DNA of 33,724 bases from a virus: IMG/VR virus record IMGVR_UViG_3300008108_006643, positions 1-33,724 of that record; one strand, written 5' to 3'. Position 1 is the first letter of the stretch; each line of letters opens with the position of its first letter. Positions 25,876 through 32,865 of this stretch are shown one piece after another. A model generated the notes under the pieces. It saw only the letters and a list, made by a program, of their open reading frames with translations, was not told the origin of the DNA and did no database searches. The translations under genes were made by a program, and so were the position numbers.

Positions 25876-27021
25876 TCAGGTCTTGCTCACAAACCGGCAC
25901 AGGTACTTCGGCAAGAACTTGAAATTGCCGTAGCTCGAGGCGTAGTACAGGTACCCAGTGTGGCTTGTGCTCCACTCGGGGCCGTGTGGTCCGTAAATAT
26001 CGTTGTGCAGGAAGAAGCCCTCCAAGAACTGCGGGAGGTACATGTAGGCGTTGTTCTGCGGAATGGCGTAGTCCATTGAGTAGACGGCACCGTCAACCAT
26101 CAGCGTTTCGCCCGGATAGCCCAGGTCGCCGTCCTTCCACGGCATGATCTGCCGGTTGTTGGCGCGGAAGCTGTCCTTGAACTGGGGGAACAGATTGCTG
26201 CTCATAGCGACCTGCGGAGGAGCGCCAATCATCGACTGGCCGCCACGGTGCAGCATGGCTGTCATCGCGTAGGAGGCAGCAGACACAATGTTTTTCGCAA
26301 AACCTGTACCGCCATTGCCCCAGATGTTGGGGCCATAATTGATGATCAGCGGCGAAGTACCATCATACTCAGGGCTACCCTGACCAAACGGGAAGTCGTT
26401 CCCGAGAGAGGCATTCGGCGGGGTGTCGCCGGCGGTCACCGACCACGTTCCGCCCAGAGACCCGAGGGCTGTATTCTGACCGCAGTAGGACCCTGTCGGA
26501 CGAGCGACCTTATCGGCGTTGGTGAGCGTATTGTTGTCGTACGCGGTAGCCGTACCAATACCAGCGAAATCGTAGGCAAACGCTGAATCGTTGCCGTTAC
26601 ACCAAAACGCTCGCTGAATTCTCTCGCTCATTGCCTGAGCGAGTTCCTCCGATTTGCGGGTGTAGCGGTCGGTGATTGCGATGTCGCCAGCGCCATCTCG
26701 CATCAAGTACTCCTGCTCGCCCATGAAATCGGACGTGCGGTAGCCCTTGATCCCAATAAAATACTGGATGTCGGTGTCGGTGTTGACAAACTGCAACGGC
26801 TGGTTTTCGACCGCAGGGAATACGGACGGCTGCTTGACGCGAGCGTTCCAGACCTGAGTATGCCCGCGTGCTTTGAACGAGAGCCGACCGAATCGCCGCA
26901 GGTTGTACATCGTCAAGAAGTTTCGGACCGTGAGATCCGACACTGCTTTCCAGTACTTGGGGGCCAAGTCGCGTACTACGTTGACATGCCCCGCTACGTT
27001 TTGCGGTACAATAGCAACCAT
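25876..27021 (-). CDS. Major capsid protein
   Basis: 381 residues from ATG 27021, with AGGATTCGAAA before it. The place between scaffold and decoration genes is classic for the capsid subunit. The N-terminal part (SDLTVRNFLTMYNLRRFG, FKARGHTQVWNARV) and the central EELAQAMSERIQRAFWCN helix fit the HK97-type long helix. They are followed by a Gly/Asn-rich loop (about 155-225) and a beta-rich P-domain-like end with DIYGPHG near the C-terminus. The first gene of the virion module encodes the probable scaffold 12 nt upstream. I rate this call high from order and fold pattern, not from database comparison. Confidence 0.85.
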   Translation of the reverse strand: MVAIVPQNVAGHVNVVRDLAPKYWKAVSDLTVRNFLTMYNLRRFGRLSFKARGHTQVWNARVKQPSVFPAVENQPLQFVNTDTDIQYFIGIKGYRTSDFMGEQEYLMRDGAGDIAITDRYTRKSEELAQAMSERIQRAFWCNGNDSAFAYDFAGIGTATAYDNNTLTNADKVARPTGSYCGQNTALGSLGGTWSVTAGDTPPNASLGNDFPFGQGSPEYDGTSPLIINYGPNIWGNGGTGFAKNIVSAASYAMTAMLHRGGQSMIGAPPQVAMSSNLFPQFKDSFRANNRQIMPWKDGDLGYPGETLMVDGAVYSMDYAIPQNNAYMYLPQFLEGFFLHNDIYGPHGPEWSTSHTGYLYYASSYGNFKFLPKYLCRFVSKT

Positions 27022-27033
27022 TTTCGAATCCTA

Positions 27034-28065
27034 TTAAGAGGGTACCTGTTGAGAAGCGGCGGCCATCAACGTGAAATCCGGAAATCCGGCGTTGTTTACT
27101 GGAACCGAACCCGCCGGAGGGCCGTTGTTGACGATGCTTCCGGGAGCAGAAAACGCAGGGTTTGCCGACTGTGTGGTCACAGTCTGCAACCAAGGCTTTT
27201 GCGCAGCCGCCGGTGGCTGTTGCGCCGGCGGGGGTGTTTGAGTGTTCAGCAGCGGCTTAGCCGCCAAGTGGGCGATATTGTGTGCAGCAGTGCGGTCTCG
27301 AACGCCGGCGGCGGTTGCTGCCTCCCAAGCAGCGTGATAGGCCTGTCCGGCAGCCGTCAAAGCTCCGTCTGGCCCCACCAAAGCGGGTCGGTTCGTCTGC
27401 ACAAAAGTCGTCGCTGGGTCTGGTACGGCCTGTCGCGCGACGGCGGCGAGCTGTTCCCGAAGCGTTGCAATCTCTTGCTGTAACGGGGCTGTGACTTCAG
27501 CGACAAACCCTTGACCGTAGTTACGGATAAACCGCTCCGGGTCTGCGAGTTCTGCCTGGATCGCCCGCTGACGCGCGAGGTTGTCATTCAGGGCTGATGC
27601 GACCTGGGTAGCGAGCGGGTTTGAGGCAACATACGCACCGTCGCGGAACGCCAGCATGCCCGCTTGCTGGAACGAAAGAGCCGCAGCAGACAGATCCGCG
27701 GGTGAGGGGGCTGGCGTCTCTGCCGGGGCTGTCTGCTGCGGAGGCGCTGGTTCTGGCGTCTGAGAGGCTTCCGCCAAATACTGGAGTACCTGCAGGTCGT
27801 CCGTGAACCCATGCCCTTGGGGAAGAGTCCCGTTGGCCTCCAGCCGGCGGATCATCGCGATGTTGCTCGACGCTGCTGCAGGGGCACTTGGCGCTGCCGG
27901 CGCAGGGGTCGGGGCTGTCGGTGCTGTCGGTGCGGGGGTTGGCGCTGGCTGCGGTGGAGGGAAAGCTGCCCCCGACGCAGGCTGGGGCTGCTGCGTCGGG
28001 GGGTTCACTCCCCCCACGGGAGCGGTCGCGGATAAATCGGCAAAATTTGGGAAAGGCATAGACAT
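27034..28065 (-). CDS. Capsid scaffolding protein
   Basis: 343 residues from ATG 28065, with GGAG upstream. It is a Pro/Ala-rich N-terminal third (residues about 20-75), then helical segments with ATLREQLAAVARQAV and QGFVAEVTAPLQQEI, and a Pro/Ala-rich C-terminus. This is the usual layout of a scaffold that templates procapsid assembly and is then removed. It is the first gene of the virion module and lies 12 nt before the capsid gene. No protease domain is visible, so maturation would rely on a protease elsewhere or on scaffold exit. Confidence 0.75.
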   Translation of the reverse strand: MSMPFPNFADLSATAPVGGVNPPTQQPQPASGAAFPPPQPAPTPAPTAPTAPTPAPAAPSAPAAASSNIAMIRRLEANGTLPQGHGFTDDLQVLQYLAEASQTPEPAPPQQTAPAETPAPSPADLSAAALSFQQAGMLAFRDGAYVASNPLATQVASALNDNLARQRAIQAELADPERFIRNYGQGFVAEVTAPLQQEIATLREQLAAVARQAVPDPATTFVQTNRPALVGPDGALTAAGQAYHAAWEAATAAGVRDRTAAHNIAHLAAKPLLNTQTPPPAQQPPAAAQKPWLQTVTTQSANPAFSAPGSIVNNGPPAGSVPVNNAGFPDFTLMAAASQQVPS

Positions 28066-28208
28066 AGTTTAAGGCTCCAGTGCAAAGTGGGGGGAGAAAC
28101 GATTCTTCCGAATCGTGCCCACTATCAGACTGGACGGCAACGCTGCCTCTGAACTATTCTACCGACATTCCCGTTTTGCCCGTTTCCCTACACGATAACC
28201 TGACCCCC
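28066..28208. promoter_or_regulatory. Divergent control region between scaffold and HTH genes
   Basis: A 143-bp gap divides the leftward virion operon from the only rightward gene, so both promoters are expected here. A perfect 7-bp inverted repeat with a 4-nt spacer (ACGATTC-TTCC-GAATCGT, 28099-28116) could be an operator or a short hairpin; read leftward, its loop is GGAA. I see no convincing -35/-10 pair. Confidence 0.45.
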
Positions 28209-28454
28209 ATGAGCGAACAATTACTGACACCAAAAGAAGTCGTGACGCTGATCAAACAACAGTTTGGTGTTAGCGTAGACGTATCTACTGTTCGGAAGTG
28301 GTGTACCCGCGGTATTGGCGGGGCGAATTCAAAGTGTTGCCTGCCTCGCGTGCATGTCGGCGGGCGGGTATTTGTGAAGCTCAGTCGGCTGCAGAATTGG
28401 CTGCAGCGGAAACAACTCCGATCACTGTTGGATGGTTCCGAAACATCTCTGTGA
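28209..28454 (+). CDS. Small Xis-like helix-turn-helix protein
   Basis: 81 residues from ATG 28209; the frame is open upstream to a GTG at 28080. The sequence LLTPKEVVTLIKQQFG, then VSTVRKWCTRGIGG and a winged end (RVHVGGRVFVKLSRLQNWLQ) resembles excisionase-like winged helices. These include the small DUF1580-type proteins frequent in planctomycetes. Such proteins bind DNA as recombination directionality factors or as regulators. This is the only plus-strand gene. Its last 74 nt overlap the 3' end of the recombinase gene tail to tail, and it sits beside the scaffold promoter region. It may control late expression, recombination, or both. No Shine-Dalgarno is evident. Confidence 0.75.
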   Translation: MSEQLLTPKEVVTLIKQQFGVSVDVSTVRKWCTRGIGGANSKCCLPRVHVGGRVFVKLSRLQNWLQRKQLRSLLDGSETSL

Positions 28455-29886
28455 GGCTCAGAGATCGCTGCTCTCTCGGAAGCTGCTGGTGGATGTCCAT
28501 GAATTCTTTGAACCTTGCAGCGTTCCTCATGAAACGGTTCGGGTTCACGGGAGAAGCTACGTGCGTGTGACTATCAACTACGGCAGCAACGCGTTTGCAT
28601 AACGCGGTACCCTTCCGCCGCAAGGCTCGAGCGTACTCCGCCGCATTTGTGTACGGCATGGCGATCAGAGGGGGTAGGCCTTTCTCATGCAGCGCCTGAT
28701 TGCAAACGCACGATACGCACGCCGGCACGTTCCGGTATTGTTTGTACGTCAGGTACACTTTGAGCCACAAATCAGACATTTCCTGCGGCGTGAACACATC
28801 TTGAAACACGTAATGCTTCTGGCGGAGTGGGATCCTGTTCGACAACGCTCTCGGTAACCGTTGTTGCAACAGGTTCTCATTTGTCGCAAGAGCAATTGCT
28901 GCCGCATGCTTCGTGGCTCGGCTAGTTTCCTCGGACTCGAGCTGGGCGAATGCGGAGAGCATGCCCATCAGCAGCCTGCCAAACAGGTCGTCAGTGCGGA
29001 TCCCGCTTTCCGCGATCGCGAGAATGGCACCTTTGGCGTGAATGGCGTCGATTTGGTTGGCCGCGTCTTTCAGAGACCGAAACAGTCTGTCCGGCCTCAG
29101 AGCAACGACGACATCACCGGGTTGCAGGATCTGCAGCATTTGCCCACCAGCGGGCCGGTTCTGCAGAGGGGTTTTCCACGCGCTGACCCCTTCGTCCACA
29201 AACTCCAGGGCGTCTGGGTACTTCTGCCGCAAAATCTGTAGTTGAGTGCTTGCGGACTGATCGTCCGTGGACACTCTGGCATACAAAAACGTCCGCCCTT
29301 TGGCGACCGCTGCCGGGGTCGCAGCCATTATCCGAAGAGTTTCAACCGCAGAAAGTTGGGACGGAGGTACTGGCGGCCTGGTCGCTGGTCGGCGATCTTG
29401 TGGGGTCGCGGTTGCATCCTTCTTTCGCGCCTTTGCCTCCCGTATTCGAGCAGAAATAAGCTCGCTTTTGAGCTGAGCAACTGCCGCCATGCAGTACACC
29501 AGACACCGACCGTTGGCCGAGTTGAAACTCAGCGAAGGGTAGTCCACAAAAGTGACGTGGACTCCGGCCTCGACCCACCGTTCGAGGATGCTGCACGCAT
29601 CAGAGACACGGCGAAATAGCCGTGTCAGGCTCGTGACGACTACGGTGTCACCCGGTCGAACCGAGTTTGCCAGCAACAAAGCGCCGGGTCTTGTCTCAAA
29701 AGACTTTTTGTACGCGCTCCTGCCCCCGTCGATTATCACGCCGGGGCTGTCGCAATTCGAGGCCGAAGCCAAAACAAGGTTTGTCGATGTGCAGTAGTCC
29801 CGACAGGACTTCACCTGACCCTCGAGACTCTGCCCGTTCAGCATTTGCTCAGGCGTTGAGACGCGTGCGTAAATGTACGCCACCAT
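28381..29886 (-). CDS. Serine recombinase with two tandem resolvase-like domains
   Basis: 501 residues from ATG 29886, with AGGAG six bases upstream. Domain 1 (about 1-155) has YARVST with R8 and S10, and TRLFRR (R89, R92), but Thr88 stands where Asp is usual. Domain 2 (about 198-335) has YARVST with R204 and S206, and DRLFR (D266, R267, R270), all canonical. Both end in a similar helix (AQLKSELISAR and AQLESEETSRA). A Pro/Thr/Ala-rich linker joins them. The C-terminus (about 340-501) has CVSCVC but no recognisable large-serine-recombinase or Hin-like DNA-binding domain. A role in integration, inversion or resolution is likely. Two catalytic domains on one chain is unusual. The gene sits between a terminator-like hairpin and a convergent helix-turn-helix gene. 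Confidence 0.88.
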   Translation of the reverse strand: MVAYIYARVSTPEQMLNGQSLEGQVKSCRDYCTSTNLVLASASNCDSPGVIIDGGRSAYKKSFETRPGALLLANSVRPGDTVVVTSLTRLFRRVSDACSILERWVEAGVHVTFVDYPSLSFNSANGRCLVYCMAAVAQLKSELISARIREAKARKKDATATPQDRRPATRPPVPPSQLSAVETLRIMAATPAAVAKGRTFLYARVSTDDQSASTQLQILRQKYPDALEFVDEGVSAWKTPLQNRPAGGQMLQILQPGDVVVALRPDRLFRSLKDAANQIDAIHAKGAILAIAESGIRTDDLFGRLLMGMLSAFAQLESEETSRATKHAAAIALATNENLLQQRLPRALSNRIPLRQKHYVFQDVFTPQEMSDLWLKVYLTYKQYRNVPACVSCVCNQALHEKGLPPLIAMPYTNAAEYARALRRKGTALCKRVAAVVDSHTHVASPVNPNRFMRNAARFKEFMDIHQQLPREQRSLSLTEMFRNHPTVIGVVSAAANSAAD

Positions 29887-29897
29887 GTCGTGCTCCT

Positions 29898-29938
29898 AAA
29901 AAGATAGCCGGAGAGGGGTGTGCGGACCCCTCTCCGGC
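29898..29938 (-). terminator. Intrinsic terminator/attenuator before the recombinase gene
   Basis: A perfect 12-bp stem (GCCGGAGAGGGG against CCCCTCTCCGGC, 29907-29938, 8-nt loop) is followed in the minus direction by TATCTTTTT. The recombinase ribosome-binding site starts immediately after the T-tract. It therefore can end or attenuate transcription coming from the upstream operon. Confidence 0.8.
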
Positions 29939-29992
29939 CACCTGCCCCTCCGGTTAATGGATGGACAGCAAAGGAACAGGACCAACCGCTGC

Positions 29993-30015
29993 CAAAAGCA
30001 CCGCACATGCTTTTG
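29993..30015 (-). other. Hairpin with a loop complementary to the terminator loop
   Basis: An 8-bp stem (CAAAAGCA against TGCTTTTG) encloses the 7-nt loop TGTGCGG in minus-strand RNA. The terminator loop contains CCGCACA, its exact complement. The hairpin lies 9 nt downstream of the tRNA-like gene's 3' end. A TTTTG at 30020-30024 could compete for its 5' arm. Confidence 0.6.
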
Positions 30016-30024
30016 ACAACAAAA

Positions 30025-30113
30025 CACGCTGGGCAGGGCTCGAACCTGCACAAGTGGCCTCAACGCACCCACTACCTTGCGGCCACTTACTCTACCAATT
30101 GAGATACCAGCAT
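30025..30113 (-). tRNA. tRNA-like gene with an enlarged anticodon loop; identity undetermined
   Basis: 89 nt. The acceptor stem ATGCTGG pairs with CCAGCGT over 7 bp (one T-G wobble). The D-arm is CTC-AATTGGTA-GAG, with A14 and GG in place. The T-arm GCAGG-TTCGAGC-CCTGC is perfect, and the discriminator is G with no encoded CCA. The anticodon stem AGTGG/CCACT is intact but encloses 25 nt instead of 7. The last seven loop bases, GTTGAGG, would give anticodon TGA if an 18-nt insert (with a repeat of AGTGG) were removed. The gene starts 11 nt after the PEP-CTERM stop and is likely co-transcribed with it. Confidence 0.7.
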
Positions 30114-30124
30114 GCACCTGCGAC

Positions 30125-30976
30125 TCAGTTCGCCGGTTTCGACCGGAGCATCCTACTACGGGACAAACGAGACGTCAACCATTTTTGTGTAATTAGCACC
30201 GCAGCCACCACAAAAACCGCAGCCAACACCCCGGGTTCGGGCACTGAGTTGGTCTGGGGGACTTGCCCGGCATACAAGTCTCCGTTGGTCAGGACGATCC
30301 TGTCCAGTCGATAGTTTGGGTGGGCGCCTGAACCTTCGATCGGCATCGGATCAACCTCGTCGATTGAGATATACCCAACCCCTTGATAGACGCGGTCGAA
30401 CAGGCCTGTCGGTGCTCTGCCGACCCAGCTACGCCACAAAAAGGGGATGTAGATGGGGTTGTTTGCCGGCAGGTCTGTCAGACTGTCATAGACTCGCAGG
30501 AAATCGCTGTAGGTGTCCCCGGCGCCTACAGGAGTCCCGTACGGCAGCAACACCGCCTGATCCCAACCCCGAGTGTATGTGGTCTGCACCTGAATCTGCT
30601 GCTCCCCGTCTTCGGTGCCATACCTATCCGAGAAACTTCCGGTGCTTATGAACGCCATCCCACCACCCTCCGCAATCTGAGCGAAAGAGATCCACCCCAG
30701 CGGTCGCCCAAAACCGGAAAGATTCTGACCAATCTCTGCCGTGTACCAGCCCGTGTCTGGGTTTATGGTAACCCCGTACTCCTGAACCTCCACGATGAGG
30801 TCTCCTTTTACGGCGTCGCAACCTCCAAGAGCCAGCAATATCACCAGCAATATGACAAGGAGGTTTCCGATCTCTGGGTGGATTGACAACCACCCCGGAT
30901 CCCCGACCCAAATTTTACAGCACAGATGCCCATACAGCCTTTTCAAGTACTTGTCGCCGCCCCGTTGCTCGCTCAT
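30125..30976 (-). CDS. Phage-encoded PEP-CTERM protein with lipobox-like signal
   Basis: 283 residues from ATG 30976, overlapping the upstream stop as ATGA, with GGAGG about ten bases before it. After a 36-residue charged N-terminal extension comes a hydrophobic segment (NLLVILLVILLALGGC) ending at Cys53, compatible with a lipoprotein or ordinary signal peptide. The body is a beta-rich secreted domain without recognisable catalytic residues. The C-terminus has SVPEPG (VPEP at 245-248), a hydrophobic helix and an Arg/Lys-rich tail, the three-part PEP-CTERM sorting signal read by exosortases. The protein is probably exported and anchored or released at the host surface. It is the last coding gene of the early operon, followed by the tRNA-like gene. 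Its task is unknown; surface masking or superinfection exclusion are guesses. Confidence 0.8.
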   Translation of the reverse strand: MSEQRGGDKYLKRLYGHLCCKIWVGDPGWLSIHPEIGNLLVILLVILLALGGCDAVKGDLIVEVQEYGVTINPDTGWYTAEIGQNLSGFGRPLGWISFAQIAEGGGMAFISTGSFSDRYGTEDGEQQIQVQTTYTRGWDQAVLLPYGTPVGAGDTYSDFLRVYDSLTDLPANNPIYIPFLWRSWVGRAPTGLFDRVYQGVGYISIDEVDPMPIEGSGAHPNYRLDRIVLTNGDLYAGQVPQTNSVPEPGVLAAVFVVAAVLITQKWLTSRLSRSRMLRSKPAN

Positions 30977-31191
30977 GGATCCCAGCCCTCCTCGTATTCC
31001 GAATACGTCATCGCACTACTACCGTAATCTGCGTACTCCTGCTCCCACCCCGGATCTGCCGGGACTTCCTCCGAGGCTATCAATACCTCCCAAAGACGCC
31101 CGAGAATTCGGAACGCCCACACACCCAAAGGCACTCCCGCCAGTACAAGAACAAACCACAGAAACCCTGAAACCCCAAGCCTGTCTTGCAT
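30973..31191 (-). CDS. Small single-pass membrane protein
   Basis: 72 residues. ATG 31191 overlaps the preceding stop as TAATG. Residues about 8-28 are a strongly hydrophobic segment (FLWFVLVLAGVPLGVWAF) followed by Arg-rich residues. The C-terminus is acidic and Tyr/Glu-rich (YADYGSSAMTYSEYEEGWDP). It is coupled to the PEP-CTERM gene by ATGA, which suggests a membrane partner. Holin-like size fits, but one hydrophobic segment and the place among early genes give no real support for lysis. Confidence 0.7.
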   Translation of the reverse strand: MQDRLGVSGFLWFVLVLAGVPLGVWAFRILGRLWEVLIASEEVPADPGWEQEYADYGSSAMTYSEYEEGWDP

Positions 31192-31796
31192 TATTGACTC
31201 CTGTGAAAAACGCCATCCCAGACAACAGACGTGATTCGCGTCCGCGGTGAACCGTCAGGCTCTAAGCGGCTCAAACCAAAGTCCCGAACAAATTGACACA
31301 TCGCCCGGGCAAGCGGTGCCGGGGTCAGCTCTCTGACAGCTTTTGAGCAACAGAGCACCTGCTTCGGTTTTTGCGGACGCTTTACCCTGGCCCCCAGCCG
31401 ACCCAATTCGTACGCCGCCTGCATCGCCGTCATTGCCGGCAACCCGACCAGATACAGCGTCGTCAGCTTGCGGGCTTCGTGACCGTAGTCATACTGGTCG
31501 ATTGTGATACGCAACCCGCCAAACTGGTCCCTCCGACCCCCGTCGGGGATCCCCGCAAATTCCCACAGGGTACTGTCTTTCGGGTGCTCGAGAATCCCGC
31601 CGCATCTGCGTACCTCCTGCAGGCAGAGCAAAGCCAAGGATTTTTGTGATATGTTTTTGTTTGCCAACGGGGCGGTACGACCCCACTGGGCGCACGGTGG
31701 GTGTGCGATGACTGGGTAATTATCCCGACATTTGCGAAAATCCTTACGTTTGTCCCACGGCACTACGCCGGGTATGTGGTAATAGGCGCTATCCAT
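31191..31796 (-). CDS. PPC-motif methyltransferase-like protein
   Basis: 201 residues. ATG 31796 overlaps the previous gene by 8 nt; an in-frame start at 31943 would lie inside that gene and is rejected. VIAHPPCAQWG (about residues 28-38) carries the PPC found in C5-cytosine methyltransferases. Then follow VRRCGGILEHPKDSTLWEFA and IDQYDYGHEARKLTTLYLVG, a layout I recall from a recurrent family in phage genomes often labelled DNA methyltransferase-like. No SAM-binding FxGxG motif is visible. It may act on DNA but could be catalytically altered. The C-terminus is basic. Confidence 0.65.
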   Translation of the reverse strand: MDSAYYHIPGVVPWDKRKDFRKCRDNYPVIAHPPCAQWGRTAPLANKNISQKSLALLCLQEVRRCGGILEHPKDSTLWEFAGIPDGGRRDQFGGLRITIDQYDYGHEARKLTTLYLVGLPAMTAMQAAYELGRLGARVKRPQKPKQVLCCSKAVRELTPAPLARAMCQFVRDFGLSRLEPDGSPRTRITSVVWDGVFHRSQ

Positions 31797-31983
31797 TCGA
31801 ACGCAGGCCGCGGTTATCGTCTGTATCCCTGTCAATCGTCTTCTCCATCTTTTCGACGTGGTGGGGTAGGTGGTTGTGGGACCACGGGATGTACAGCACA
31901 TCCCTGGGGATGAGCCACTGAAAAGGTAAGTACTTCTCCGCATGGCTATTTGCTTGCCACCATTTCGATTGCTTTTCTGTCAT
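31789..31983 (-). CDS. Small hypothetical protein
   Basis: 64 residues from ATG 31983, overlapping the preceding stop as ATGA and the next start by 8 nt. It is rich in Trp, His, Lys and Glu (KWWQANSHAEKYLPFQW, HNHLPHHVEKMEKTIDRD). No motif or family is recognised. The tight coupling to both neighbours is the main evidence that it is a real gene. Confidence 0.6.
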   Translation of the reverse strand: MTEKQSKWWQANSHAEKYLPFQWLIPRDVLYIPWSHNHLPHHVEKMEKTIDRDTDDNRGLRSNG

Positions 31984-32312
31984 CCGAACTCCGATATGAT
32001 GATTCGTCTGAGCCGGTACACTTCCTGCAATACGACAGACATATCCTGGTTATCGAAGGTGGTTTCGTTGGCCTCACATCGTTGCAGGATCCGATGCAGC
32101 TCCTCTGTCATGCCTGCATCCGGATCGAGCCGGATGTACTGCTGCTTTTCCCCTACAGCGTCCCCGACGCGGTGTGTCGGATATCGTCTCCCGTCGTCGA
32201 TCTGTACAATCTGATCACCAGGCTGCAGTATCTCACCGACTTGCAGCCTTCGCCAGCCCTCGGGTATTGTGAACTCCGGCTGTGGTTCTGGCGTTTTGTC
32301 CGGCTCACTCAT
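31980..32312 (-). CDS. Small hypothetical phage protein
   Basis: 110 residues from ATG 32312, with GGGGGTGA before it. It has a Pro/Glu-rich N-terminus. PEGWRRLQVGEILQPGDQIV then has the look of a small beta-barrel seen in uncharacterised phage proteins of GC-rich hosts. The C-terminal half is helical (MTEELHRILQRCEANE, MSVVLQEVYRLRRIIIS). The function is unknown. It is part of the coupled early operon. Confidence 0.65.
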   Translation of the reverse strand: MSEPDKTPEPQPEFTIPEGWRRLQVGEILQPGDQIVQIDDGRRYPTHRVGDAVGEKQQYIRLDPDAGMTEELHRILQRCEANETTFDNQDMSVVLQEVYRLRRIIISEFG

Positions 32313-32363
32313 TGCTCACCCCCTGCCCGTAGAGTCTCAAAAGACTGCTGCATGCCACATTCA

Positions 32364-32567
32364 TCACATGTTACGATCAGGACGTTTTGCCGCATCTCTG
32401 TATCCCCTCGACCAGCGGAACCAATGTCGCGGTGTCATTATTTCAAGTCGCGGCCCTGAACCTTTGATTCCGCGACCGACGTACATTGCCACCGATCCAA
32501 CATGCAAACAGAACCAGCATCCGTATGATGCCGTGTAAGCCACGTTACCCTTAATCACAACCATCAT
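32364..32567 (-). CDS. Small hypothetical protein
   Basis: 67 residues from the first of two ATGs at 32567, with GGAG five bases upstream, a strong ribosome-binding site. The N-terminal half is hydrophobic with CWFC (ASYGCWFCLHVGSVAMYVG) and the C-terminus is Arg-rich. It could be a small membrane or redox protein, but no family is recognised. Confidence 0.6.
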   Translation of the reverse strand: MMVVIKGNVAYTASYGCWFCLHVGSVAMYVGRGIKGSGPRLEIMTPRHWFRWSRGYRDAAKRPDRNM

Positions 32568-32583
32568 TGTCGCTCCTATAAAA

Positions 32584-32595
32584 CGTTTTAAAACG
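32584..32595. promoter_or_regulatory. 12-bp palindrome upstream of a small gene
   Basis: CGTTTTAAAACG is a perfect 12-bp palindrome just upstream of the ribosome-binding site of the 67-residue gene. It is AT-rich in a GC-rich genome. It could be an operator or part of a promoter. Confidence 0.35.
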
Positions 32596-32617
32596 CCATC
32601 CTGTGCAAAGTAGGGTG

Positions 32618-32863
32618 TCACTGCTGCCCCTCCTGCAGACGTTCCACGGCGAACTCAATCTCCAACTCCTGCCGCTTTACTTCGTCCATCAGATCCTTTA
32701 GTGTCAGGCCCATCGACTGCACCACTGCCAACCACGACGCTACTGTTCCGGTGGCTGGTCTGCTCAGTCGCATTATCGTGGCCAGATGTGGCAGCAACTC
32801 CGCCGCCAACTGTTTGCGTTCGTCACTCACTGCTGCTGCTGTGGTGATGGTCCCAACATGCAC
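32618..32863 (-). CDS. Small helical protein
   Basis: 81 residues with a GTG start at 32863, 2 nt after the upstream stop, with GGGGAGGG about seven bases upstream. The in-frame start at 33028 lies inside the upstream gene and is rejected. The sequence is all-helical (SDERKQLAAELLPHLATIM, LKDLMDEVKRQELEIEFAVE) and likely oligomeric. The function is unknown. Its position directly after the replication gene suggests an accessory replication or regulatory role. Confidence 0.6.
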   Translation of the reverse strand: MHVGTITTAAAVSDERKQLAAELLPHLATIMRLSRPATGTVASWLAVVQSMGLTLKDLMDEVKRQELEIEFAVERLQEGQQ

Positions 32864-32865
32864 TC

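Noticed and set aside
29838-30053. A minus-strand frame of up to 71 codons over the tRNA-like gene and terminator
   Set aside because: No ribosome-binding site, it runs through two hairpins and a tRNA, and it overlaps the recombinase start out of frame.
30025-30113. tRNA as host attachment site marking a prophage edge
   Set aside because: Coupled phage genes continue on both sides, so no chromosome boundary is visible here.
31797-31943. A longer N-terminus for the PPC protein
   Set aside because: The extra Arg/Thr/Ser-rich residues overlap the coupled 64-residue gene; ATG 31796 fits the operon pattern and the conserved start of the family.
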